The notes beneath the pieces were generated by a model. It was not told the origin of the DNA. It ran no database searches and saw only the letters and a list, made by a program, of their open reading frames with translations. A DNA stretch of 64,000 nt from a virus: IMG/VR virus record IMGVR_UViG_3300028646_000003, positions 1 through 64,000 of that record. The stretch is one strand, 5' to 3'. The position numbers and the translations under genes were made by a program. Of this stretch, positions 1-7,178 are shown piece by piece (positions within the stretch are counted from its first letter, which is position 1; each line of letters opens with the position of its first letter).

Positions 1-309
1 TCATCTTTATTACTACATGATACTATTAAGAATGGATTCGAGGATAGTGGACATACTTTATCTGAGCATCCCTTATTAGCTTGTGATTTCATAGAAAATG
101 TATTTAATAAAAATAATTATAATGAAAAGTGTATAACCATTCAAAAAGAATTAATAAAATATTGCATAAAATCACATATGGGTAAGTGGAACATGGATAA
201 AGAAGAAAAAGAGATTTTGCCAAAACCAAAAGCAGAAATTGAAAAGTTGGTACATTTAGCAGATTACATTGCAAGTAGAAAATATATAAATTTCGGTTTT
301 GAGGTGTAG
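1..309 (+). CDS. HD-domain phosphohydrolase, C-terminal part (5' end outside window)
   Basis: The frame is open from base 1 to the TAG at 307-309, so only the last 102 codons are present. Near its left edge it reads LLLHDTIKNG, an HD dyad as in HD/PDEase phosphohydrolases. Later come SHMGKW and HLADYIAS, which resemble the downstream metal-binding His and Asp of the HD fold. HD proteins hydrolyse phosphate esters of nucleotides or cyclic nucleotides; the substrate cannot be told from this fragment. The next gene begins five bases after its stop, so they are probably cotranscribed. The assignment rests on motif reading only. Confidence 0.6.
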   Translation, partial: SSLLLHDTIKNGFEDSGHTLSEHPLLACDFIENVFNKNNYNEKCITIQKELIKYCIKSHMGKWNMDKEEKEILPKPKAEIEKLVHLADYIASRKYINFGFEV

Positions 310-313
310 TAAA

Positions 314-481
314 ATGATTAAATTGTTAAAAAATATTAAAGAATTTATGGAGAATTGTAATAAATTAACAGACGATGGAGGAAGATGTTGCTTGGCTTGT
401 AAGAATCGCAATGGATGTCAAGGAATGACTTGTGATTGGGAATTAAAAACTATTGATGAATGGACAGAAACATTTTTATAA
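314..481 (+). CDS. Small Cys-rich protein, 55 aa
   Basis: Starts at ATG 314 behind the GAGGTG that overlaps the end of the HD gene. The short product has CCLAC and later two more Cys in a C-x2-C...C-x4-C arrangement, which suggests metal binding. A similar small Cys-rich protein with a DGMAC-type end is encoded at 23167-23367. Function unknown. Confidence 0.6.
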   Translation: MIKLLKNIKEFMENCNKLTDDGGRCCLACKNRNGCQGMTCDWELKTIDEWTETFL

Positions 482-564
482 AAAGGATTATTAGAATTTA
501 TTAATATTAACTGCTCAATTATAAAGTTATGGTAAAAGATATTCTTTAAAAAATAAAAAAGTTA

Positions 565-617
565 TACATTAATTTATTAAAATAGTTGTTGACAGTAGGA
601 AGATTTAGGTATAGAAT
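565..617 (+). promoter_or_regulatory. Sigma-A-like promoter with upstream conserved box
   Basis: TTGACA (589-594), a 17-base spacer, then TAGAAT (612-617). Upstream lies TACATTAATTT (565-575), the reverse complement of the box found before other promoters in this window. The same inverted box and spacing recur at 39889-39941. It would drive the omega RNA and iscB. Confidence 0.7.
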
Positions 618-786
618 AATAAATGTACCAAGTAACAAAAAAACTTATTAAAGATAAATGATAATAAATTAATATGATAAAGATAGAAAGGAGAAATTAA
701 ATAAAAAGTATGTTGTCAGTAACCTTACATATTTAATGTGTAAATTAATTTAGAAATAAATGAAATTTATGCTGTCTAGCCTAAGA

Positions 787-960
787 TTTGAAATATGATC
801 TACGTTAAATATAATATCACACCATAAAATGATACCCTAGTTTTATGCAACTGTGTAGGCTCTGTAAACAGTTCTATGAGGTAGGAACAGTCAACCTAGA
901 TTGGAAGTTTAACTTCAAATTATATTTAACATTGGCGAAGGGTAAATAAACTCTAAGGAG
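787..960 (+). ncRNA. Putative omega RNA (HEARO-type) of the IscB element
   Basis: The 170 bases before the iscB-like gene form a structured region. A perfect 12-base stem pairs 804-815 with 919-930. Inside it are hairpins from ATAAAA/TTTTAT (about 834-857), CTG/CAG and GTTC/GAAC arms (about 866-890), and GAAGTT/AACTTC (about 904-916). CCTAG and TAGG segments can pair across the domain, as expected for a pseudoknotted scaffold. IscB omega RNAs are encoded directly upstream of the gene with the guide at the 5' end, so the guide would lie just left of 804. The left boundary is inferred. No covariance model could be run. Confidence 0.65.
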
Positions 961-969
961 GGACGAAAC

Positions 970-2220
970 TTGAGAGTATTCGTTAAAAATTTAAGAGGAC
1001 AAAACTTAATGCCTTGTTCTCAGAGAAAAGCAAGATTATTATTAAAACAGAATAAAGCAAAGATATATTCTTATAATCCTTTTAGTATACAATTATTAAA
1101 ACAAACAGGCGAATCAATACAAGAATGTAATATAGGTATAAATACTGGATATAGATATATGGGATTTGCAATAACAAGTAGCAATAAAGTTTTAATTAAA
1201 GGAGAAATAGAATTAAGGAACAATATAAAAGAGTTGTTATTTTCTAGAAAAGAATACCGAAGAACTCGTAGAAGTAGAAAAACTAGATATAGACAAGCGA
1301 GATGGAAAAATAGAGCAAGAAAGATAGGATGGTTAGCACCTTCTATACAATCAAAAATAGATAATGAAATATTCTGGGTTAATAAATTAAAATATTTATT
1401 ACCTAATTATAATTTAATAGTTGGCATTGGGAAATTTGATACTCAAAGACTTATAAATCCAGATGTGGATAATAAACATGGTGATTTGTACGGATATGAA
1501 AATGTAAAAGCTTATTTAATAACTAGAGAAAATAATAAATGTCAAATATGTGGGAAAACATATGATGGTTTAGGTTGGAGAATACATCATAAAAAAGAAA
1601 GGAATAAGGGAGGAAGTAATAGAGTTGAAAACTTAGCACTAGTACATGAACAATGTCATAAAGATTTTCATGCAGGGCTAATAAAAAAGAAATTTAGAAA
1701 ACCTAAAGAATATAAAGAGACAACATTTATGAATATATTAAAACAACGAATCATAAGTATATTAAATTGCACTGTTACTTATGGTTATATAACTAAAATT
1801 GATAGACAAAATTTAAAGTTAGACAAGTCTCAGTATAATGATGCGATAGCAATAAGTGGAATAAAAGAAATTAAAGAAAATTGCAATGACATATTATATA
1901 TAAAACAAGCTAGAAAGAAAAAGAGAAGTTTACATGAAGGAACGGCTAGAAAAGGGAGAAAAGAACCTAATAGGCAATCCAAAAGAAATTCTAAGAATAC
2001 TAAATGTTCTCATGGATTTTATTTAAACGATAAAGTTGAAGTGTTTGGTAAAGTTGGGTGGATAAGTGGGTTTGCTGGATATGAATGTTACATAAAAGAT
2101 ATAAGTGATAATTATATAGTTACCCAAAATAAAGCTGGGAAAGGCGTATCTCTTAAACTTTTAAAACTTATAAATCATAATAACAATTGGAAATATACAT
2201 ATAAACAAATTAATATATAA
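970..2220 (+). CDS. iscB: IscB-like RNA-guided nuclease with RuvC catalytic residues lost and HNH intact
   Basis: 416 aa, TTG start with GGAGGG seven bases upstream. The N-terminus (KARLLLKQNKAKI) matches the PLMP/RRXRR start of IscB proteins, followed by the Arg-rich bridge YRRTRRSRKTRYRQAR (about 96-111). The HNH domain sits inside the RuvC fold: CQIC (191-194), RIHH (204-207), N221 and CH (229-230). The C-terminus (NDKVEVFGKVGWISGF...) matches the target-interaction domain. In RuvC-I the expected GxDxG reads GINTG, so Asp is Asn58. RuvC-II reads IVGIGKFDTQ, so the expected Glu is Gly152. RuvC-III reads KSQYNDA, so His is Gln288 while Asp291 remains. The family cuts the non-target strand with RuvC and the target strand with HNH, so this protein should only nick. 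It is a stand-alone gene without transposon ends, more like a homing endonuclease than a transposon accessory. Confidence 0.88.
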   Translation: MRVFVKNLRGQNLMPCSQRKARLLLKQNKAKIYSYNPFSIQLLKQTGESIQECNIGINTGYRYMGFAITSSNKVLIKGEIELRNNIKELLFSRKEYRRTRRSRKTRYRQARWKNRARKIGWLAPSIQSKIDNEIFWVNKLKYLLPNYNLIVGIGKFDTQRLINPDVDNKHGDLYGYENVKAYLITRENNKCQICGKTYDGLGWRIHHKKERNKGGSNRVENLALVHEQCHKDFHAGLIKKKFRKPKEYKETTFMNILKQRIISILNCTVTYGYITKIDRQNLKLDKSQYNDAIAISGIKEIKENCNDILYIKQARKKKRSLHEGTARKGRKEPNRQSKRNSKNTKCSHGFYLNDKVEVFGKVGWISGFAGYECYIKDISDNYIVTQNKAGKGVSLKLLKLINHNNNWKYTYKQINI

Positions 2221-2253
2221 AGTATTGACAAGCCAAACTATAAAGAGTAAAAT
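2207..2253 (+). promoter_or_regulatory. Box plus sigma-A-like promoter overlapping the end of iscB
   Basis: AAATTAATATATAAAG (2207-2222), then TTGACA (2225-2230), a 17-base spacer and TAAAAT (2248-2253). The box-to--35 distance of 18 matches other copies. It would transcribe the structured RNA at 2262-2450 and the gene after it. Confidence 0.72.
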
Positions 2254-2261
2254 AAGAGTTG

Positions 2262-2450
2262 TGGTAGATAATAACACATTTACCACAACATACATAAAAG
2301 GAAAATATGCTTTAAAGAGTAGCTAAAACTACTCAAATAGGATAAAGAATGATTTAAGGGTTGATCTCCCCTAAGATTTAAGTAAAGTAGTAATTATTTA
2401 AATCGGAGATGTGCTGAAACGGTAAATTCAGCTATTCTTTAAAGCATATT
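2262..2450 (+). ncRNA. Structured RNA or leader closed by a 12-bp stem
   Basis: Downstream of the promoter at 2225-2253 there is a hairpin TTGTGGTA...TACCACAA (about 2259-2289). A long-range perfect stem then joins ATGCTTTAAAGA (2307-2318) to TCTTTAAAGCAT (2436-2447). Enclosed are GAGTAG/CTACTC (2317-2334), a GGG/CCC hairpin near 2358-2378, and GCTGAA/TTCAGC (2413-2432). This looks like a multi-branched RNA of about 140 bases. It resembles no riboswitch or tRNA I can name; the GCTGAA arm is only superficially like a tRNA D arm. It could be the 5' leader of the gene at 2490 or an independent RNA linked to the IscB element. Confidence 0.5.
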
Positions 2451-2489
2451 ACATGCTAAATAAATTAATATATAAAGGAGAAAATGTTA

Positions 2490-2786
2490 ATGAGGAATTA
2501 TAAAGAAGAAAGACTAAACAAACTAGAATTACAACCATATAATATTGTAGTAGCTGAAACGTCTGAACCAGATTACGAAATGGGTAGAAAAATATTACTA
2601 GAAAGACTTGAAGGTTTAGAATATGGAGAATACGTTTTATTAGAAGGATATCATTGTAGTTGCTATGATTTTGATGAAACAGAATGGGACGCTATAGTTT
2701 ATACTAAAGAAGAATTATTAAAATTAGCTAATGCAGACTATAATAAAAATGATAAGTTTTGGAAATTAGTAAAAATCGCTCTATAA
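2490..2786 (+). CDS. Hypothetical protein, 98 aa
   Basis: ATG 2490 lies nine bases after GGAG; ATG 2484 is in frame but too close to that site. The product is acidic, with a CSCYDFDETEWDA stretch in the middle. No family recognised. A conserved box (AAATTAATATATAAAG, 2462-2477) runs directly into its ribosome binding site, and the structured RNA precedes it. Confidence 0.65.
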   Translation: MRNYKEERLNKLELQPYNIVVAETSEPDYEMGRKILLERLEGLEYGEYVLLEGYHCSCYDFDETEWDAIVYTKEELLKLANADYNKNDKFWKLVKIAL

Positions 2787-2885
2787 TCGTTCAGAATCAC
2801 TAAAAACTGAAAAAATTAGAAACTAACACTGAAAATCAATTATAGAGCAAGTTAGAAAAATGGACAAGATTTAAGAAATTCCAAA

Positions 2886-3070
2886 AACAAGAATGGCTTA
2901 TCTAGGGCGTTACAAAGGTTGAATATCCAAATAAAAGAATAATTTTAACAACTATTCAACAAATTAATGTATAATAAAGTATTAAAAAGTTAACATTGCA
3001 TTAATGATTAGTCTTGTAAGACTAAAATGCGTACTACAATAAATTAATATATAAAGTAAAATAACAGAGA
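2886..3070 (+). repeat. Intergenic repeat element copy A plus two box copies
   Basis: The 338-base gap before the ssDNA-binding-like gene holds AGAATGGCTTATCTAGGGC (about 2889-2907). It also has an inverted pair GTTGAATA (2919-2926) and TATTCAAC (about 2953-2960), and a box AAATTAATG at 2961. Further right is a hairpin TTAGTCT/AGACTAA (about 3009-3027) flanked by GCAT/ATGC. A second box, AAATTAATATATAAAG, lies at 3041-3056. Related elements start near 19857, 22543, 33076 and 38291. Confidence 0.5.
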
Positions 3071-3124
3071 GAATCAAGTGAGTGAGACTAGCTTAAATTC
3101 AAATTAAGAGGAGAGAATTAAATT

Positions 3125-4405
3125 ATGGCAAAGGAAAAAGAAATCACAATCATCAAAAGGGGTAAAGCAGAATTTAATTTAGTAGGGAAGGCTAAAGTAT
3201 CAGGATTTACATTTAAAACAGATATCGAAAGTGGAAAAGAAGGTTCAGACTGGATTTATAATCAAATGAACTTAGGAGTTGAATGTGGAAAAGAAGGTAC
3301 TATATATGCCGATTTAATGGGTGGTTACGGTTCGGAAAGAGAAAATGTTGTATATGTTCACGGTAAAAAGAAAGATGATAGTGGAAGAAATCAAGATGAT
3401 TTTGAAAATGGATTTAAAATAGATTGGGAAGACAGACTAGATGAAGATAACTTTGATTCAATTGGAGAAAGATGTTTTATCACAGTAGGATTAGAAAAAG
3501 ACGATAAGGATAAAACGGTTTATAAGAAGTTTTTAACACCTTATGATGCTATTCAATATGTAAGTGAAAATTTACAAGATGGTACAGTAATAAATATAAA
3601 AGGAGATCTTAAATATAAACTTTATAAAGATACATATTCAGTGAGTAAAGAAATTAGAAGTATTGCATTATCAAATGCCACAGAAGATAAGTTCAAAGCT
3701 ACATTTACACAAACTATTTTTGTAGAATCAGATGCTATTGGAAAACCTGATAAGGAAACAATGACAATTCCTATAACTGGACACATAATAGATTTTGTTA
3801 AAGAATTAAATGGAGATAAAGTAACTAGAAAAGTTAAAAGAAAAGAAAAAGAAGGTTGTAATTTACCATTAGTAAAAGTATTTGATGTAGAAATCGCCGA
3901 AGAAAAAGAAAACACTATGAGATTCTTAAAGCAATTTAAAACTAAAAGCAAAAAGGTAACCGAAATTACGGTTGAAGGTATATTTACTAAAGGTTCTTTA
4001 AATACAGTCGAAGTTGGAGAAGAAGATATTCCAGATGATATCAAGGAACTTATTGAATTAGGAGTTATTGATAAAGATGAGGTTGTTGGTAAAATGGCAT
4101 TTGCAAATGGTTCTAAAAAACCTGAAAGAATGATAATTAAGAAACCTTTCATATCAATGGTTGAGTCTAATGGTAATAAAATACCTAAAATTGCAAAAGA
4201 AGCAGACAAGTATAATGAAGACGACTTAAATCCTTACTTAATTATAGAAGCTTTAGGTGGCAGAGTTATAAAAGCCGATGAAGAGCCTGTTGGCAATAAT
4301 GATACAGAAGACGAAGAAATTGATACCGATGATATAGATGTAAATAAATTAATGGGCGAACAAGATAATGAAGATGGCGACGAAGATTGGTTAAAAGACC
4401 TATAA
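3125..4405 (+). CDS. Putative single-stranded DNA-binding protein, 426 aa
   Basis: First gene of the replication operon. The body is a beta-rich, charged protein with no motif I can name with certainty. The C-terminal 45 residues are very acidic and end in GDEDWLKDL, an SSB-like acidic tip of the kind that docks replication partners. The RecB-like nuclease at 10777 ends in a similar GDGLDWLNDL. Position before a Sak4-like ATPase, helicase and primase fits an ssDNA-binding role, but that is inference from the tail and context. Confidence 0.5.
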   Translation: MAKEKEITIIKRGKAEFNLVGKAKVSGFTFKTDIESGKEGSDWIYNQMNLGVECGKEGTIYADLMGGYGSERENVVYVHGKKKDDSGRNQDDFENGFKIDWEDRLDEDNFDSIGERCFITVGLEKDDKDKTVYKKFLTPYDAIQYVSENLQDGTVINIKGDLKYKLYKDTYSVSKEIRSIALSNATEDKFKATFTQTIFVESDAIGKPDKETMTIPITGHIIDFVKELNGDKVTRKVKRKEKEGCNLPLVKVFDVEIAEEKENTMRFLKQFKTKSKKVTEITVEGIFTKGSLNTVEVGEEDIPDDIKELIELGVIDKDEVVGKMAFANGSKKPERMIIKKPFISMVESNGNKIPKIAKEADKYNEDDLNPYLIIEALGGRVIKADEEPVGNNDTEDEEIDTDDIDVNKLMGEQDNEDGDEDWLKDL

Positions 4406-4442
4406 AATTACATATACAAAAGAATTTAAATAAATGAAACCT

Positions 4443-4473
4443 AGTAAGTATAAATATAATATCTATACTTACT
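4443..4473 (+). other. 10-bp hairpin in the leader of the Sak4-like gene
   Basis: AGTAAGTATA (4443-4452) and TATACTTACT (4464-4473) form a perfect inverted repeat with an 11-base loop. No T-run follows. It may be an RNA-stabilising or regulatory hairpin. Confidence 0.45.
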
Positions 4474-4511
4474 AATATAATAATAAATTAAATATGAAGG
4501 AGATTGATTAA

Positions 4512-5480
4512 ATGTTTAGAAAACCAGCAAAAAGTAAAATAGGTGGAAAATTTTTCGTATATGGATTTTCAGGAGAAGGTAAGAGTTTCTTTGGATTAAC
4601 TTTTCCAAAGATAGGAGCTATAGACTCAGAAACAGGATTAGCTTTCTATGAAGATGAAAATATAAAAATAAATGGTAAAACATATAATAATCTAGCATTT
4701 GTGGATACAACATCTGATTTAGATGAATTAGAAGAAGATTTAGACAATATTATAGAAGGTGATGTTGATATAGAAACGCTTTTAATTGATTCAGAAACAA
4801 AGTTCTATAACACTATGGATATAGGTGCAACAGAAGCTGAAGAAAAGAAAGCTAAGTTAAGTGGGAAATCTGTAGATGCTAGAGCAAAATGGGGTAGAAT
4901 TAAAAATATTAATATGAAATTCCAACAAGCTAAAATTACTGCATCAGCAAAAGGTATTCATATTGTTTCTACAGCACAGGGAGTTGCTATAACTGACAAT
5001 GATACACAAAAGATAATAGGATATAAACCAGATACACATAAATCATTGAAGTTTGATTATGATGTTGTATTAAGATTTTATGTTGAAGAAGATAAAAAAA
5101 CAAAAGAAAGAAGATATTTTGCTGAGGTTATTAAAGATAGAACTCCTGTGACCGAAGTAGGACAAATAATTGAAAATTGTACATATGATGTATGGAAGCC
5201 ATATTTTGATAAAAGAAATGGTGTCGGTTCTGTAACAAGTGGTGCTAATTTTACTAAAGATTTAAAAAATTCAACAGATAGTGTATTAAATAATGCTGAA
5301 CTATCTACTAAACTAGCTAAGGATATAAAAGATTTTATAAGTGAACACAAAACAGAAACTAATATATTAAAACAACTTAAGGCTCTTGCAGATGAATCAG
5401 GTATTGATATGAAAAACTTAGATTTAGAAGAACCTAAGAAATTACAAGAATTTATGACTGCTATTAAAAACATTAAATAA
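4512..5480 (+). CDS. Sak4-like RecA-fold ATPase, 322 aa
   Basis: Walker A is GFSGEGKS at residues 18-25, very near the N-terminus, and a Walker B-like TLLIDSET lies near residue 93. HIVSTAQG near 155 matches the sensor strand of the AAA_24/Sak4 group of phage RecA-like ATPases. These support single-strand annealing or recombination together with the phage SSB. The gene sits directly after the SSB-like gene and before the helicase module. It is followed by a hairpin that could end transcription. AGGAG precedes ATG 4512. Confidence 0.75.
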   Translation: MFRKPAKSKIGGKFFVYGFSGEGKSFFGLTFPKIGAIDSETGLAFYEDENIKINGKTYNNLAFVDTTSDLDELEEDLDNIIEGDVDIETLLIDSETKFYNTMDIGATEAEEKKAKLSGKSVDARAKWGRIKNINMKFQQAKITASAKGIHIVSTAQGVAITDNDTQKIIGYKPDTHKSLKFDYDVVLRFYVEEDKKTKERRYFAEVIKDRTPVTEVGQIIENCTYDVWKPYFDKRNGVGSVTSGANFTKDLKNSTDSVLNNAELSTKLAKDIKDFISEHKTETNILKQLKALADESGIDMKNLDLEEPKKLQEFMTAIKNIK

Positions 5481-5487
5481 AAAAGTT

Positions 5488-5514
5488 AATAGGCGAGTTT
5501 AATTCTCGCCTATT
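5488..5514 (+). terminator. Hairpin after the Sak4-like gene
   Basis: AATAGGCGAG (5488-5497) pairs perfectly with CTCGCCTATT (5505-5514) over a seven-base loop. This is the most GC-rich hairpin in this part of the window. The following T-run is weak (TTCTTAT), so termination may be partial. Confidence 0.55.
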
Positions 5515-5534
5515 CTTATAAAGAGGTGAGTAAT

Positions 5535-6725
5535 ATGAAAAGATTGACGTTAGAAGATATAAAAATAAGATTATATAATAAAAATAAAAATATAGCTATT
5601 CTTGATGATGTGTATATAAACTGTGATAGTGAATTATCTTGTAAGTGTTTGATTCATAATAATATATGGACTACAACTTGGACTAATCTCAATACTGGAT
5701 ATGGATGCCCAATATGTGCTACAGAGAATAAAATAAATACTCGTAGAAAAAATGCTGTAAAAAATAAAAAATCATTTGCAGATATATATCCACATTTTGT
5801 TAAGTATTTTAAAAACAAAGAAGATGCATACAAATACTCATATGGTTCTCATAAAAAAACTATCATTAAATGCGATATTTGTGGAAAAGAAAAAGAAGTA
5901 ACTATTAAAAGTGTACCAATAAATAGTATTTGCTCTTTTTGTAATGATTTTATTCCTTATACAGAGAAGTTTGTATTTAATCTATTAGAACAATTAGGAA
6001 TTGACTTTGATTTTCATAAAACTTTTGATTGGTCTCAAAACAAAGAATATGATTTTTATATACCTGATTTAAATATTTTAATAGAAGCGAATGGACTTCA
6101 GCATTATGAGGAAAGCTTTATTTCCATTAAAGGAGCAAGGAGTTTAAAAGAAGAAATAGAGAATGATAATTTAAAAGAATATTTAGCATTGCAGAATGGA
6201 ATATTAAAACAAAATTATATAACTATTGATTGTAGACATAGTACATTAGAACACATCAAAAATAGCATATTGAACAATGAAAAAATAACAAGTAAATTTG
6301 ATTTGAGTAATATTGATTGGTTAAAATGTGGCGAGTTTGCATGTAGCAATTTAGTAATAACAATATGCAATTTATATAACAATAAACAAGTAAGTAATTC
6401 GGAATTTATTAAATTCATTCAAAATAAATTTAAAATAGCTTATAAAACAGTTTTAAAATACTTAAAATCTGGAACAGAGTCTAAAATATGTGACTATAAT
6501 CCCAAAGACTCTTATAGAAATAATTGGAAATCTAAAAAAGTTATATGTTTAGATAATATGAAAATTTATGAAAGCGTATCATTTTTAAATAACATTTTCT
6601 TAGATGAATTCGGAGTTGTTAGCACCATTAGTGGAATATCTCACGCTTGCCGAAATAAGAAAGAATATAAAAATTTAACTTTTTTGTATTTAGAAGATTA
6701 TTATAGCAGGGAGGAATTGATATGA
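5535..6725 (+). CDS. Vsr-like (EDxHD) putative homing endonuclease with zinc-finger repeats
   Basis: Start at ATG 5535; the in-frame GTG 5526 is part of the AGGTGA binding site. The N-terminal half has treble-clef-like Cys motifs: CPIC (near 60), CDIC (near 118) and CSFC (near 137). The nuclease region reads EYDFYIPDLNILIEANG followed by LQHY, the pattern of Vsr/very-short-patch-repair folds found in phage homing endonucleases of the I-Bth0305I type. The C-terminal third may be a DNA-recognition tail. It lies between two replication genes and is separated from the upstream one by a hairpin, as expected for a recent free-standing intruder. Confidence 0.72.
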   Translation: MKRLTLEDIKIRLYNKNKNIAILDDVYINCDSELSCKCLIHNNIWTTTWTNLNTGYGCPICATENKINTRRKNAVKNKKSFADIYPHFVKYFKNKEDAYKYSYGSHKKTIIKCDICGKEKEVTIKSVPINSICSFCNDFIPYTEKFVFNLLEQLGIDFDFHKTFDWSQNKEYDFYIPDLNILIEANGLQHYEESFISIKGARSLKEEIENDNLKEYLALQNGILKQNYITIDCRHSTLEHIKNSILNNEKITSKFDLSNIDWLKCGEFACSNLVITICNLYNNKQVSNSEFIKFIQNKFKIAYKTVLKYLKSGTESKICDYNPKDSYRNNWKSKKVICLDNMKIYESVSFLNNIFLDEFGVVSTISGISHACRNKKEYKNLTFLYLEDYYSREELI

Positions 6726-7177
6726 GTAAAATGTCCTTACAAGAAAAAGAAGAATGGAATGAGTTGTATGAATATGTGAAGAAAGAAATACTTAGATATG
6801 ACGAAAATATGAAACTTCCCAAAAATTTAATCCTCCGAATACTTGGTCTAAAAAACGGAAAATTCATAGCAAATAAGAAAACTAAAGCATTAGGAGATTA
6901 TTCATTTAAGATAATATTAATGACTTTTAAAATAAATAAATATGAAATAGTAAATGCACTAGCAGATAAAAGTAAATTTAAAGATGAAAGTCATATGATA
7001 AATTATATGATGGCAATTATTGAAAAGAAAATTAATGATACATATAGTAGATTAAATAGATTAGAACAATCACAAATAAAAGGGGAGAATTTAGAAATAA
7101 CTGAATCTGAAAATAAAGCCGAATACAAACAAAAAACAAAAGAAATCAAAAATAGCAGATTAAAGGAGTTATTATGA
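6722..7177 (+). CDS. Hypothetical replication-operon protein, 151 aa
   Basis: Overlaps the end of the Vsr-like gene by four bases (ATGA) and ends two bases before the helicase gene. It is a charged, mostly helical protein with no recognised motif. Its place directly before the DnaB-like helicase suggests a helicase-loader or accessory role, but nothing in the sequence proves it. Confidence 0.6.
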   Translation: MSKMSLQEKEEWNELYEYVKKEILRYDENMKLPKNLILRILGLKNGKFIANKKTKALGDYSFKIILMTFKINKYEIVNALADKSKFKDESHMINYMMAIIEKKINDTYSRLNRLEQSQIKGENLEITESENKAEYKQKTKEIKNSRLKELL

Positions 7178-7178
7178 T

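Noticed and set aside
2395-2450. tRNA-like D arm (GCTGAAACGGTAAATTCAGC)
   Set aside because: No anticodon arm, T arm or acceptor stem can be formed; it is better explained as a hairpin in the structured RNA.
3622-4209. Long minus-strand open frame opposite the SSB-like gene
   Set aside because: No ribosome binding site, low-complexity Ser/Ile/Leu-rich product typical of antisense frames in AT-rich genes.
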